This document shows, piece by piece, positions 9,656 through 20,065 of a stretch of 64,000 nt of DNA. Positions within the stretch are counted from its first letter, which is position 1, and the number at the start of each line of letters is the position of its first letter. The notes under the pieces are model-generated. The model made no database searches and was not told where the DNA came from. It worked only from the letters and a program-made list of their open reading frames with translations. The stretch covers positions 1,303,213 through 1,367,212 of the forward strand of contig PCDI01000009.1 in NCBI GenBank assembly GCA_002778195.1. The letters run 5' to 3'. The translations under genes were made by a program, and so were the position numbers. Origin of the DNA: Raffaelea ambrosiae (taxonomy: Eukaryota; Ascomycota; Sordariomycetes; Ophiostomatales; Ophiostomataceae).

Positions 9656-10920
9656 CTACCGCTGCGTATGTAAATATTTGGCGAAGCTGGCGTTGTCTGA
9701 TGTCAGGTCTCTCTGATCCATCAGTGCAGCTTCATAACGAGACTGGAGCCCCTCGCGGTCGTACTCATCGTCGGGGTCCATGTCGTCGTCATCGTCATCA
9801 TCATCATTATCCTCGCCCTCATCGTCGATATCGTTATCTTCGTCGTCTTCCGCATCGCTGCCGGTGCCCCGTTTGGACCCAGCGGCCTTTTTGTCGCCTG
9901 ACTTGAAATCCAACCCCTTCATCATCTTGTCCAGCTCCTTCTGCCGCGTCGCCTGCTTCGCCTCCTCCCTCTCATGCCTCCGCTTCTCCAGCTCCGGCTG
10001 ATAGTCCCGCATAAACTCCTCTGCCTTTTCCTGCACAGAAACGAAGAAGTCCTCTACACCATCTCCAGTCATGGAGCTGACCCCAACAACACTCAGGTGG
10101 GCGTAAAACTCCTCCAGCATCATGCTCATGCTGTTGAGCAGGCTACCCATGTAACCGCTGCCGCCCATGCTGTCACCACCCTCCACTCCACCGAACGCAT
10201 TTCTATCCTCATCTTCCCGCAATGCTGCCTGGAAAGCATCAAAGTCCGTCATCCACTCCTTGGCAAAGCTGGCGTCCTTGATATCCGTCTTATTAAACAC
10301 CAATATCATTGGAAGCTTGGTCTTGTAGAGGATACTGCAGGCATAGAGCATGTTGCTCATGAATGTGCTGGTGCTCGCGGTCCGTGGAGTATCGATTATG
10401 TATGCGATAACGGTGGGGAAGGAAGAAGCCAAGGACTCAAGCAGAATAGTCCCGGATGCAGACCACACAAAGACCTCAATCTGCCCTGGGGTGTCCACTA
10501 GCACATGCTTGATTGGCGGCTGACTTCCGGGTTGTGAGGGATCGACCTCGGTTCGCTTTTCCAAGAGGTGTAGAATCTGGTCCACCTTGGTGGAAAACAG
10601 GTTGAGGGACGTCAAGATGCCGCCGTTCGGCCCCAGGTTGTACTGCTTCATGACTTCTTTGTAGTTCACGCTGTCGCGAATATCAATATTGGAGTCGAAG
10701 GGGACATTGAGAACGGCGGGATCGAGGTTGATAACATAAGGCGGCTCTTTCTTGCCGTGGAGGTAGGCATTAATGCGTTGCATGAAGGTTGTCTTGCCAG
10801 AGCCTAGCTAGGAGTCAGTGGGATTCCAGCTCTGCCCGAGAGAGGCCACAATATTGGCTTACCTGCCATCCCCACGCACACGATAGCCACGGGCTTCTTT
10901 GATTCTGAATCAGAAGCCAT
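9656..10920 (-). CDS. NPA3: GPN-loop GTPase 1 (Npa3/GPN1)
   Basis: Exons 10920-10863 and 10803-9656 give 401 residues, close to yeast Npa3 (385). The Walker A loop GMAGSGKTTF spans the intron (10804-10862, GTAAGC donor). Downstream are the defining Gly-Pro-Asn loop in NLGPNGGILTSLNLF, switch motif VDTPGQIEVF and base-recognition motif VFNKTDI. The C-terminal third is charged, with a coiled-coil-like KRRHEREEAKQATRQKELDK segment and an extreme Asp/Glu tract before the end. The family forms GPN1-GPN3 dimers that help assemble RNA polymerase II and import it into the nucleus. Residues and length are all as expected for an active GTPase. The start was chosen because MASDSESKKPVAIVCVGMAG leads straight into the P-loop. 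Confidence 0.95.
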
Positions 10921-11196
10921 CTTCTCACAGCTGTTTTGTCACTGCCCGTCGAGGAGAAACTGAATGTCGAGGTCCAGAGAGAGTGATAGTGGGTGGGGTG
11001 AAAAGTTGGATTTACAGTGAGTGTGGCTTACATAATGCAGCCATGACGTAAAAAAACAGCGAACGGTTAGGTTGGAGCGAAGTACTAAATATCAAAACGT
11101 AGTTAGTTAGCGGGATCAGAACAGGGGTGCACGCAGAGCTTCTCCAAGCTGCAGCACAAAGGTCCGCGATTTTTTTCCACCTTCGCTTCCAGCAGC

Positions 11197-13389
11197 ATGG
11201 ATGGCCTAGCAGAATTTGAAAAGGCTTTGTCCCAGGAGAAAGCGGAGCGCGAAAAGGACAAGCACCGTCACCGGCATCATCGCCACCATCACCACCACCA
11301 CCACGACGGACACGAGTCTTCACATGACGGTCATAACGGGCGAGAAAACAGAGACAAAGGAAGAGACAGAGACCGAGACAGAGACAGGGATCGCAGAAGA
11401 AATCGACGTGAAATAGAGGGTGATTTCGCAGAGAAAGAGGAACACCGCCGACACACTTCACGACGCGAATATTCAGACGAAGGTGACCACCAGAGCAAAC
11501 GTCCACGGCGATCAAAGAGCGACGCAGATAAAAAAGACGGTGGAAAGAATGGAGATGATGGACATGATGGACGCAAAGGGGGTTATATTGAAAGAGAGGA
11601 GGTGCCTGACCGGCAGGAGGAGCTTTCCGCGAACAAACAGCCCCTTGTTCGAGATTCCTGGATGACCGCCCCTTCCGCGCTCGATATCGACTACATCCAC
11701 CGACAAAAGAAGGAAGACAGTGTTCCTAAAAAACGCGATACGAAACATGTAGTATCATCAAGAGAGCTCAACAGCGAAGCACTGCAGCAGCTAAACGACG
11801 GAAAGGCGATTGGCGAACTCAGCCTTCCTACGCAACGAGCGCCAGATTATACCTTTGGCGACGAAGGATCACAGTGGCGGATGACAAAGCTCAGTGGAGT
11901 CTACACAGTAGCAGAACAGACAGGCCGGTCGGTCGATGAGATTGCAGTGGAAAGATACGGCAGCATGCAGGAGTTTGATGACGCTCGGGAAGAGAAAGAA
12001 GAGTTGGAACGAAGGAGGCTCTATGGTCCCGGATACTCGACCAAGTCGCAGCCTACCGGGGAGCTCTACCACCAGCGGACGCAAGAAGAACAGAGGAACA
12101 CCGGCGATGAGGGCCAATCTGGACGAGACAGTGTGCCCCAGGATCGGCCTGCCGTATCAGCGGAAAGCCATAGCGGTGCAGCCGTGGACCAGACGACTCT
12201 CAATCGCATGCGAGCGCAGCTGATGAAGGCTAAACTTCAAAAGTCGCCTGATGTCGCGAAGCTGGAGGCAGCATACAACCAGGCCATGACTGCGACTGCT
12301 TCGTCAGGGCAGAGCAGTGCCGCCACGGAAAAGGCAGTGGTGCTGGATGCCACACATAACCGCATGCTTGCTGGCCCTCGCGGGGAGGTCAAGGCAGTAG
12401 AGACAGGCAGGGGCAGGAAACGCGGCCTGGTGGAGGCGAACGAGGACATGTCGATCGACGACATGTTGCGGGAGGAACGGCGCACGCGTGGGCAAGCAGG
12501 TGGGGAAGGTATGCGGCTGGCCGAGCGCATTGCGAAGGACGCAAAGTTCGACGACGACCTGGACTATCTCGACGAGAACGCGGAAAAGCTGGCCAAGAGG
12601 GTGCACAAATCGGAGGCCAATCTGAAAAACGTTGCCGTCCACGAGTTCACCAAGATGAACAAAATTTTGGAGAGCTGTCCCCTGTGTCACCACGAGGACC
12701 GCCGCCCACCACTGGACCTGCCGCTTGCGCCGATCGTTTCGCTTGCGACCCGTGTCTTCCTGACACTGCCGACCGAGCCTGAGCTCACGGGCGCGGAAGG
12801 CGGGGCTGTCATTGTGCCCATTGATCACCACACAAACCTGCTGGAGTGCAACGACGACGAGTGGGAGGAGATGCGCAACTTTATGAAGTCGTTGACAAGA
12901 CTTTACCACGACCAGGGCCGGGATGTTGTCTTCTATGAGAACGCCGCCGTACCCCAGCGCCGCATGCATGCCGCGCTCGTTGCCATGCCTATACCTTACG
13001 AACTGGGGGATACGGCGCCGGCATTTTTCCGAGAGGCAATGCTGTCGGCGGATGAGGAGTGGAGCCAGCACAAGAAGATTATTGACACCGGGAAGCGGGC
13101 TCGCGAAGGCCTTGGGAAGATGGCGTTCAGGAGAAGCATCGCAAAGGAGATGCCGTATTTCCATGCGTGGTTCACACTGGATGGAGGGCTTGGGCATGTT
13201 GTGGAAGACGCAAGCCGGTGGCCCAAGGGCGACCTGTTTGCGCGCGAGATCGTCGGCGGCATGCTGGACGTGGATCCGAGCATCATCAAGCGCCAAGGCC
13301 GGTGGACTAGAGATGATTCTCGCTTGGACGACTTCAAGCGGCGGTGGAGAAAATTTGACTGGACGAGGGTGTTAACGGAAGCGGCGTAA
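11197..13389 (+). CDS. cwf19: Cwf19-like spliceosome/debranching factor
   Basis: Single-exon gene of 730 residues. The N-terminal 100 residues are extremely His-, Arg- and Asp-rich, with runs of His near residue 30 and Arg-Asp dipeptides near 55-65, resembling RS/RD tails of splicing proteins. The middle is charged and probably disordered. The C-terminal half holds the two CwfJ domains: SCPLCHHEDRRPP (about residue 495), then VIVPIDHHTN, VVFYEN, RRMHAALVAMPIP, and the second domain MPYFHAWFTLDGGLGHVVED to the end. S. pombe Cwf19 and human CWF19L2 share this arrangement and act late in splicing on the intron-lariat spliceosome. It starts 277 bp from the divergent GPN1 gene, so the two probably share a promoter region. 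Family assignment is firm; individual activity is inferred. Confidence 0.92.
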   Translation: MDGLAEFEKALSQEKAEREKDKHRHRHHRHHHHHHHDGHESSHDGHNGRENRDKGRDRDRDRDRDRRRNRREIEGDFAEKEEHRRHTSRREYSDEGDHQSKRPRRSKSDADKKDGGKNGDDGHDGRKGGYIEREEVPDRQEELSANKQPLVRDSWMTAPSALDIDYIHRQKKEDSVPKKRDTKHVVSSRELNSEALQQLNDGKAIGELSLPTQRAPDYTFGDEGSQWRMTKLSGVYTVAEQTGRSVDEIAVERYGSMQEFDDAREEKEELERRRLYGPGYSTKSQPTGELYHQRTQEEQRNTGDEGQSGRDSVPQDRPAVSAESHSGAAVDQTTLNRMRAQLMKAKLQKSPDVAKLEAAYNQAMTATASSGQSSAATEKAVVLDATHNRMLAGPRGEVKAVETGRGRKRGLVEANEDMSIDDMLREERRTRGQAGGEGMRLAERIAKDAKFDDDLDYLDENAEKLAKRVHKSEANLKNVAVHEFTKMNKILESCPLCHHEDRRPPLDLPLAPIVSLATRVFLTLPTEPELTGAEGGAVIVPIDHHTNLLECNDDEWEEMRNFMKSLTRLYHDQGRDVVFYENAAVPQRRMHAALVAMPIPYELGDTAPAFFREAMLSADEEWSQHKKIIDTGKRAREGLGKMAFRRSIAKEMPYFHAWFTLDGGLGHVVEDASRWPKGDLFAREIVGGMLDVDPSIIKRQGRWTRDDSRLDDFKRRWRKFDWTRVLTEAA

Positions 13390-13795
13390 TATACTGCAGG
13401 CATGTGCAAGTATCTGTTTTCCACAGAGAATTTGTTCTACCCGTTGGCATATATAATGTTACAAGACTTTGCATATTGCACAAGACCATAGCTACAAGTG
13501 GCAGTTGGCGTTCACACTAACTAGTTAGTTAAAATTGTGGAGTTGAGAGCTTATGCTCTAGAAAGATTCTTTACAGATTGTTATCGATAAGAAAAAAAAA
13601 AAACTTATCGCACCTAGAGATAGCCTCCCCCCAACCCATGAGAAAAAGTCATTTCATACATAAATTTTCCGCGAGACACATCTATACTTTATCTTCACAA
13701 AGCGGCAGTGAAATCAACCTGGATACGACTACAGCTGCTGGCGTGTCGATTTTATATAGCGACCCCCACCCTCCAAGTACCAGGACTCCGTTAAC
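13390..13795. other. Intergenic between CWF19 and SSF1
   Basis: The 406 bp hold the CWF19 3' region and the SSF1 promoter. An A-run lies at about 13591-13602, and a TTTATATAG element near 13750 sits about 45 bp before the SSF1 start. Nothing else is recognised. Confidence 0.5.
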
Positions 13796-14272
13796 ATGGC
13801 AAGACGGCGGGGGAAAAGGCGGACGCATGCCGCACCAAACGCCAACAAGGGGGCTACGCCTCTGAACACGGGCAACGGTTCTGCCCGAGACCCTAAGAGC
13901 ATGGTCATTCGCGTTGGTGCCGGCGAGGTGGGACCCAGCGTCAGCCAGCTTGCTTCCGACGTTCGCCGAGTAATGGAACCTGGCACGGCCAGCCGGCTGA
14001 GGGAGCGCAAGGCCAACCGGCTACGGGACTACGTGACAATGTGCGGCCCCCTTGGTGTCACCCAGCTGCTTCTCTTTTCACGCTCAGAATCAGGAAACGT
14101 CAACTTGCGAGTAGCAGCTGCTCCTCGCGGGCCGACGCTTCACTTTCGAGTCGAGCGGTATTCGTTGGCCAAAGACGTGCAGAGAGCGCAGAGACACCCC
14201 AAGGGTGGCGGCAAGGAGTACATTACACCACCACTGGTATGACATTTGACCTTTTCCCATCTTACGTTCAAT

Positions 14273-14305
<33 letters not shown>

Positions 14306-15431
14306 CTTTCTCCCTCTCTTGGATCTGTCATTTTCTTTTTATTTTCCTTTATTTTCTTCTTTCAGCTCCCCTCTGTTGTTTTCTCTCCCCTGTGGCTAAC
14401 TCGAACTCTTGTAGCTCGTTATGAACAACTTCAACATAGCACAGGATGCCAACGCCAAGGTTCCAAAACATCTCGAGTCACTGATCACGACGGTTTTCCA
14501 ATCTCTATTCCCACCTATGAATCCACAGGCAACGCCTCTAACGTCGATCCGGCGAGTACTGCTGCTCAACCGCGAGCAGCCAAGCGCCGATGCGGACTCG
14601 TTCGTGCTCAACTTCCGTCACTACGCCATCACGACCAAGGCGACAGGAATCTCAAAGGCTTTGAAAAGACTGAACACGGCAGAGAAAATAGTACATTCAA
14701 AGAGGGCCAAGAAGGGGGGGCTGCCGAATCTGGGAAAGCTGCAAGACATCGCAGACTACATGATTGGCGGTGAAGATGGGGAGGGCTACGTGACAGACGG
14801 CGGAACCAGTGGTAGTGAGGCGGAGACAGATGCAGAGGTTGAGATCCTCGAGAAAACACCACGCAAGGGCCTCTCGAGAAAAACACGGGAGGCCATGGCT
14901 GCATCGGTGGAGGAAGGCGGCGAAGACGCAGAGCAGCCGGAGCAAGAACAAAGTAGCAGCAACGTGGAGCGGCGAGCTGTCAAGCTCGTGGAGCTGGGAC
15001 CACGGATGAAACTGCGACTAGTCAAGGTGGAGGAAGGGTTGTGCCAAGGCCAAGTTATGTGGCACGAGCATATTCACAAGTCGCGCGAAGAGATCAAGGA
15101 GTTGAAGCAGCGGTGGGAACAGAAAAAGCGGGAGAAGGAGGCGCGCAGAAAGCAGCAGACGGCCAACGTGGAGAAGAAAAAGAGGGAGAGGGCCGCCTCG
15201 GGCAAGGGCGGCAAGAAGGCCGGCGTTGGTGAGGGCGACGAGGACGAGGACGAGGACGAGAACGAGGAGGGGTTTGATGAAGACTTGTATGCGGAGGACC
15301 CGATGGACATGGATGGCGAGGCGGCATTCGACAGCGAGGGGCTTGCCGGGGACGCCGAAATGCAGGTCAACGAAGAGATGGAAGATGCGGGGGAGTGGGA
15401 GGATGAGGAGAAGGAGATCGGTCATCGCTGA
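13796..15431 (+). CDS. SSF1: Ribosome biogenesis protein Ssf1 (Brix domain)
   Basis: Exons 13796-14236 and 14415-15431 encode 485 residues. The start MARRRGKRRTHAA matches the basic start of Ssf1/Ssf2 (MAKRRQKKRTH in yeast). The Brix domain covers about residues 30-330: VMEPGTASRLRERKANRLRD, YVTMCGPLGVTQLLLFS, GPTLHFRVERYSL, PPL/LVMNNF across the intron, and RRAVKLVELGPRMKLRLVKV at its end. A basic coiled-coil tail and an acidic Glu/Asp-rich C-terminus follow. Ssf1 acts in the nucleolus in 27SA2 pre-rRNA processing and 60S assembly, probably with Rrp14 and Rrp15. The intron (14237-14414) contains a 32-base G run. The splice PPL-LVMNNF restores the conserved motif exactly. Confidence 0.95.
14275..14306 (+). 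repeat. Poly-G run (32 G) in SSF1 intron
   Basis: An uninterrupted run of 32 guanines lies 38 bases into the 178-base intron, between the donor and a pyrimidine-rich acceptor tract. Its exact length may be affected by sequencing or assembly error. Confidence 0.85.
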
Positions 15432-15786
15432 GGCGGTGTGAATAGCCGGGCGACTGCTGGGGGCGATGTTCTGGGCGACTGTTCAGTGGCATGTTTTCAT
15501 TTTGGCGTGGGGCTGTCTTTGAGTGAAGACTTGTCCTTGTTATTACTGCTAGTATGTATTTTGGGCTGTTTTTATTGGGAACATGCATGCATTTCGACGA
15601 GTACAGAGTATTTTTGGCCGGGATATGACACCCGCACGCACACAAACGCACCAGCCGCTTTTCCCCCTCGTGCTGCGGTGGCACGATGTAATCTTGCAAA
15701 CTGGAAACGAACCGGTGACGAAGTAGCAACCAAACAACTGACGGGAAAACGCGGCCATACCAGAAATCAGGTCAACGCTGTGCGCC

Positions 15787-17493
15787 ATGCTGCCGCAGCT
15801 TCGGGCACGTATGGCGGCCAGCCACTTCCCCGGACACCGCCGCTTTAGCACCAGCATCCGGCGGCTGGCGTCAGTGCCGCCACAAAACAACTGGGAAGCC
15901 GATGTTGCGGTGGTAGGTAGCGGCATGGCAGGGATGTGCGCCGCGATCGCGGCGGCGCAGAACGGCGCCTCGGTAGTGGTGCTAGACCGGGCGCACGGCG
16001 GCGGTGCGTCGGCATTGTCCGGCGGCGTGGTGTATGCGGGCGGAGGCACAAAGCAGCAGGTGGCAGCGGGCTACGCGGAAGACTCGGCAGCCAACTTCCT
16101 GGCTTACATGCAGCAGGAGGTGGGCGACAGCGGCGTGGTGGACGCGGCGACGCTGAAGCGGTTCTGCGACGAGGCACCGCGGCGGATGGAGTGGCTGGAG
16201 AGCCTGGGCGCGCGCTTCGGCAGCAGTCTCTGCCCGTACAAGACCAGCTACCCGACAGACCGCCACTATCTGTACTTCAGCGGCAACGAGAAGGCGGCGC
16301 GGTTCGCGGCGGCGGCCAGACCGGCGCCGAGGGGCCACCGCCAGGTGGGCGCCGGCTTGACGGGGCAGGTGTTGTGGCGCGCCATGTTTGCGAGCGCGCG
16401 GAACCTGGGCGTGGTCTTCCGGCCGGCAACCAAGGCCGAGAAGCTGGTCCAGGCCGGCGGCAGGGTGGGTGGCGTCGAGTTTCGGACGCTGGCAGAGGCG
16501 AGCCCCGGATTCGCCAGGCACCGCAAGCTCTGGCTCCGGGACAACACCTTCAGCGTCGGGCTGCGGCCGGTTGCCGACAGGTATGCGGCGCGGGCATCGC
16601 GTGTGTTCGACCAGCACGCCGAGCCGGGCCTCTTGCGGGCCAAGGCAGTCGTGCTCGCTGCCGGCGGGTTTGCCATGAACCAGGCCATGACGGCCCAGCA
16701 CATGCCCGGCTTCCGGTCCATCGCGCCCCTGGGCACGTCAGGCGACGACGGCAGCGGCATTCTGCTGGGCCAGGCTGCCGGCGGCCAGACGTCGCACCTC
16801 GACCGATACTCTGCCTGGCGCTTTCTGTCGCCGCCGACGGCCTTCATGGAGGGCGTGGCCGTGTCGCCGGCGGGCCGGCGCTTTGCGCCCGAGGACCTCT
16901 ACGGGGCCACGTTCAGCGACAGCATGATCCGAGAGAGCGCCGGCCGCGGCTTCCTGATCGTGGACGCGCGGCAGTGGGCCGCGGCGCGCAGACAGCTGCC
17001 CGAGCAGTCCCAGACACCGCTGAAGCAGGTGTGCGGCCTGCGCATGCTGGTGTCGTCCAGAAAGGCACGTTCGCTGGACAGCCTGGCAGCCAAACTGGGC
17101 GTCGACGGCCCGGGCTTGCAGCAGACGGTGGCCGAGTACAATGCGGCCATGGCCGAGGGACGCAGCGATCCAATGCAAAAGTCGGCCGAGGCCTGCTCGC
17201 CCATCGCCCAGGCACCCTTTTACGGCATGGACATATCGCTGTATGCGAGCGGCCTGGGTCTGGTGCCGGGCCTGACTCTGGGCGGCCTGCGTGTCGAGGG
17301 CAGCACGGGCCTCGTTCTAGACGGCCGCGGCCAGGGCATTCGCGGACTCTACGCGGCCGGGCGGAACGCTGTCGGCGTGTGCTCCAACAGCTACGTCAGT
17401 GGCCTGTCGCTGGCCGACTGCGTCTTCTCGGGGGAGAGGGCGGGCGTGCACGCTGCAACGACGATCGTGGCAGCTTCTGGGTCTCCGTCGTGA
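15787..17493 (+). CDS. FAD-dependent oxidoreductase, fumarate reductase/3-ketosteroid dehydrogenase type
   Basis: Single-exon, very GC-rich gene of 568 residues. The dinucleotide-binding motif VAVVGSGMAGMCAAIAAAQN sits at about residue 38 and is followed by VVVLDRAHGGGASALSGG. The second FAD region (VVLAAGGFAMN, about residue 290) and C-terminal GGLRVEG and GLYAAGRNAVGVCSNSYVSG complete a FAD_binding_2 flavoprotein. Length and the C-terminal block resemble 3-ketosteroid Δ1-dehydrogenases and related flavin-linked 2-enoate reductases rather than succinate dehydrogenase. The first 30 residues (SHFPGHRRFSTSIRRLAS) are basic and Ser-rich and could target mitochondria. Substrate cannot be read from sequence. 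The gene has no intron, unlike most neighbours. A second intronless FAD enzyme follows in the same direction after an 841-bp gap. Confidence 0.8.
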   Translation: MLPQLRARMAASHFPGHRRFSTSIRRLASVPPQNNWEADVAVVGSGMAGMCAAIAAAQNGASVVVLDRAHGGGASALSGGVVYAGGGTKQQVAAGYAEDSAANFLAYMQQEVGDSGVVDAATLKRFCDEAPRRMEWLESLGARFGSSLCPYKTSYPTDRHYLYFSGNEKAARFAAAARPAPRGHRQVGAGLTGQVLWRAMFASARNLGVVFRPATKAEKLVQAGGRVGGVEFRTLAEASPGFARHRKLWLRDNTFSVGLRPVADRYAARASRVFDQHAEPGLLRAKAVVLAAGGFAMNQAMTAQHMPGFRSIAPLGTSGDDGSGILLGQAAGGQTSHLDRYSAWRFLSPPTAFMEGVAVSPAGRRFAPEDLYGATFSDSMIRESAGRGFLIVDARQWAAARRQLPEQSQTPLKQVCGLRMLVSSRKARSLDSLAAKLGVDGPGLQQTVAEYNAAMAEGRSDPMQKSAEACSPIAQAPFYGMDISLYASGLGLVPGLTLGGLRVEGSTGLVLDGRGQGIRGLYAAGRNAVGVCSNSYVSGLSLADCVFSGERAGVHAATTIVAASGSPS

Positions 17494-18334
17494 TCCGAAG
17501 CCAATCAGAAGAAGCAAGGACAGAGGGCACGGAGCATAGATTCTACGCAGAGCACCGAGCAAGCCAAAATAAAACCAATAGTCTAGAATGCGGGCAGATG
17601 TACCGACAACCAGTATAACATGCCGTGCTGTCCAGCCACGCCTCCCACCGTGCCCGGGCTGAGACACATCACCCCGAGCCGCATCTGCTGGCACACCATC
17701 GGCCAGCTCTGGGCAAATCGACCAAGCAGACAATATGTCGCGCACAACTGGGTAGACCACGACATGCGGGACACGCGGGACAGGGACACACGGCACAGAG
17801 AAAAGTTTTCCCGCAGAACCGCCTCCCTCGAGGTGCAGTCTTACACACGGGACGCCCTACTAGACCGGCAGTGGGGGGCAGCTCACTTCGCAGACGCCAG
17901 ACTGATCTGCCGTGGTTTTCTCTGGCCACGAGCGGGGTTCGGCATTCAGACAGCTGCACTGGGCGTGGTCCTGATGGCCAGCCGCCGTTCCGTGTGGCTA
18001 ACTTCGCCCACGCATTTGAAGCTCCCAGCCTGCCCGGCCTGGCAGCTACACCACCACACCAAGAGACGACTGCAAAGACAGCACGTCAGCGCCAGGGGTC
18101 TTGGGATCTTTCTCCCCCTCCCTCCTCCTTATATATAAGTAAAGGGACGCGGCAGAGACGGCAGAGCGCAGAGCGCAGAGAGATTGAGCAACCAAGACGC
18201 CCGTGTAGACGCTCTGCATCGATCCTCTGTTCCCGCAGCTGTCTACGTGCAGCACAGACACACCCAGCCGTTTTTACGTCATTGTCGCCAGGAACAGCCA
18301 GTGGACAGCCAGGATCCAGCCCACCCTCTGCAGC
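17494..18334. other. Intergenic upstream of FAD monooxygenase
   Basis: The 841 bp contain no supported gene. Open frames here lack recognisable similarity and overlap the promoter of the following gene. A TATA element is listed at 18130. Confidence 0.5.
18130..18138 (+). promoter_or_regulatory. Probable TATA box (TATATATAA)
   Basis: TATATATAA lies about 200 bp before the ATG of the FAD monooxygenase, immediately after a pyrimidine-rich stretch and in otherwise GC-rich DNA. The position suits a fungal core promoter. Inference only. Confidence 0.5.
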
Positions 18335-19621
18335 ATGGCCGCCGAGTTCCCGCGCCTCCCGCCCTCGGGTATCCGCGTCATTGTCGTCGGCGCCGGCTTT
18401 GCCGGCCTGGCTGCGGCCATTGAGTGCGACCGCAAGGGCCACGGGGTGACGCTGCTCGAGAAAGTCGCCGACATCGACGAGATCATGCGTATCGGCGACA
18501 TCATCAGCTTCGACCCCAACGGCTCCAAGGCCTTTGAGCGCTGGCCCGGCGTCGTCGAGGCCATGGACCCCATCGTGCGCCAGACGACGTGGCTGGACCT
18601 GTACCACTACCAGGGCGACTTTGTCACGCGCCAGTCCTTCGCCGCCGAGAAGGCCTGGGGCCGCCGCATCAACGGCCACCGCGGCCAGCTGCACAGCATC
18701 ATCTACCAGCATGCCAGGGCCCGCGGCATCGACATCCGCCTGGGCCAGCGTGTCACCGACTACTTCGAGGATGCCGACCAGGCCGGCGTCGTCGCCAACG
18801 GCGAGCGTCTGGCCGCCGACGTCGTCATTGCCGCCGAGGGCGTGCGCTCGCGCGGCCGCAAGATCGTGCTCGGCTTCGAGGACAGCCCCAAGTCGTCCGG
18901 CTATGCCGTGTACCGCGCCTGGTTCGCCGCTGACGCCGTGGCCAAGAACCCCATCACGCGCCACATCGTCGCCCACGGCGACACCCACCAGGGGTTCATC
19001 GGCCCCGACATCCACTTCCTGGCCTCGTCGCTCAAGGGCGGCTCCGAGGTCAACTGGGTCTTCACCCACATCGACGACGGCAACATCGAGGAGAGCTGGC
19101 AGTTCCCCGGCAAGGTCGACGAGGCCCTGGCGTTCCTCGAGGGCTGGGCGCCCGTCGTGCGCGAGCTGGTCAAAGCCACGCCCCCGGGCCGCCTCATCGA
19201 CCACAAGCTGGTTTACCGCAGCCCCTTGCCCACGTTCGTCTCGCCGCGCGCCCGCATCGCCCTCATCGGCGACGCCGCCCACCCCTTTCTGCCCACCTCC
19301 ATCCAGGGTGCCAGCCAGTCCATCGAGGACGGCGTCGTTCTGGCCACCACGCTGCAGCTGGCCGGCAAGGACAACATCCCCCTGGGCGTGCGCGCCTACG
19401 AGAAGATCCGCTACGGGCGCGTCCACCGCGCGCAGGCAACCGGTCCGGCGACGCGCGAGCGCTGGCACCGCGCCAACTGGGACGAGGTCTGGAAGGGGCC
19501 CGAGAAGATCCACTTGCCGCGCGAGCCCTGGCTCCTGCATTTTGACGCCGAGAAGGACGCCTACGATCGCTACGACAGCGTAGCGGCCCAGCTCCAGCCG
19601 GGCGTGCCCTCACGCCTATGA
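18335..19621 (+). CDS. FAD-dependent monooxygenase (salicylate hydroxylase-like)
   Basis: Single exon, 428 residues, strongly GC-rich. The N-terminal GXGXXG motif is IRVIVVGAGFAGLAAAIECD (from residue 10). The DG-type motif is represented by DVVIAAEGVRSRGRK near residue 170. The second FAD motif is ARIALIGDAAHPFLPTSIQG (about residue 306), followed by ASQSIEDGVVLA. This is the class A flavoprotein monooxygenase plan (FAD_binding_3) shared by salicylate 1-hydroxylases and many fungal secondary-metabolism hydroxylases. It should use NAD(P)H and O2 to hydroxylate an aromatic or polyketide-like substrate, which the sequence does not identify. No signal peptide or membrane anchor is seen. A long minus-strand frame across it is an antisense artefact of high GC. 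Confidence 0.85.
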   Translation: MAAEFPRLPPSGIRVIVVGAGFAGLAAAIECDRKGHGVTLLEKVADIDEIMRIGDIISFDPNGSKAFERWPGVVEAMDPIVRQTTWLDLYHYQGDFVTRQSFAAEKAWGRRINGHRGQLHSIIYQHARARGIDIRLGQRVTDYFEDADQAGVVANGERLAADVVIAAEGVRSRGRKIVLGFEDSPKSSGYAVYRAWFAADAVAKNPITRHIVAHGDTHQGFIGPDIHFLASSLKGGSEVNWVFTHIDDGNIEESWQFPGKVDEALAFLEGWAPVVRELVKATPPGRLIDHKLVYRSPLPTFVSPRARIALIGDAAHPFLPTSIQGASQSIEDGVVLATTLQLAGKDNIPLGVRAYEKIRYGRVHRAQATGPATRERWHRANWDEVWKGPEKIHLPREPWLLHFDAEKDAYDRYDSVAAQLQPGVPSRL

Positions 19622-20065
19622 TCGTCACCTCAGAAATATCTGTGTGCGCACTCGCACAGACTAGAGAAACAGGGTCGGCTGGGGGACAGGGCAGGACAGG
19701 GCAGGACAGGGGAGTAATAACTACTATTAGAAGCGGCTTTTCACTAGACTTAGGAGAGCGACGCATTTCACACGTGATGCAGCTGACAAAACTGCGAGCA
19801 CGTGCGATAAGTGAGCATCACATTCTCGCGTATAAAATCGTTATCAACTACCTACATTCTCTCCTCCTGCTTCTGTCTCCTTCTGTCGGTGGGGGAAAAA
19901 AACAAGTACAAAAAACGCGCCATTCACTTTCTCTGTGCGGCCCTTCCTCCAGCGCACTCCGCGGCGTCTCCGGGCTCTCTCGCTTTTGCCTCCCTCCCTT
20001 CTCCTCGACCTCTCGTTGTCTCGACGTTGTCTCGCGCCTACGAATCTCTTGCCGAGGCAAAAGCC
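19622..20065. other. Intergenic with TATA element for HIT gene
   Basis: The region holds GGCAGGACAG-type short repeats at 19684-19710, a CACGTG E-box at 19771 and TATAAA at 19831, about 235 bp before the HIT-protein ATG. Nothing else is recognised. Confidence 0.45.

Noticed and set aside
15936..17618. 560-codon plus-strand open frame in a second frame of the FAD oxidoreductase
   Set aside because: It is Arg/Gly/Ala-rich and lacks motifs. It is a shadow frame caused by very high GC at codon position three.
18086..19540. 484-codon minus-strand open frame opposite the FAD monooxygenase
   Set aside because: Composition is Val/Asp/Ala/Gly-rich with no domain. It is an antisense artefact of GC-rich coding DNA.
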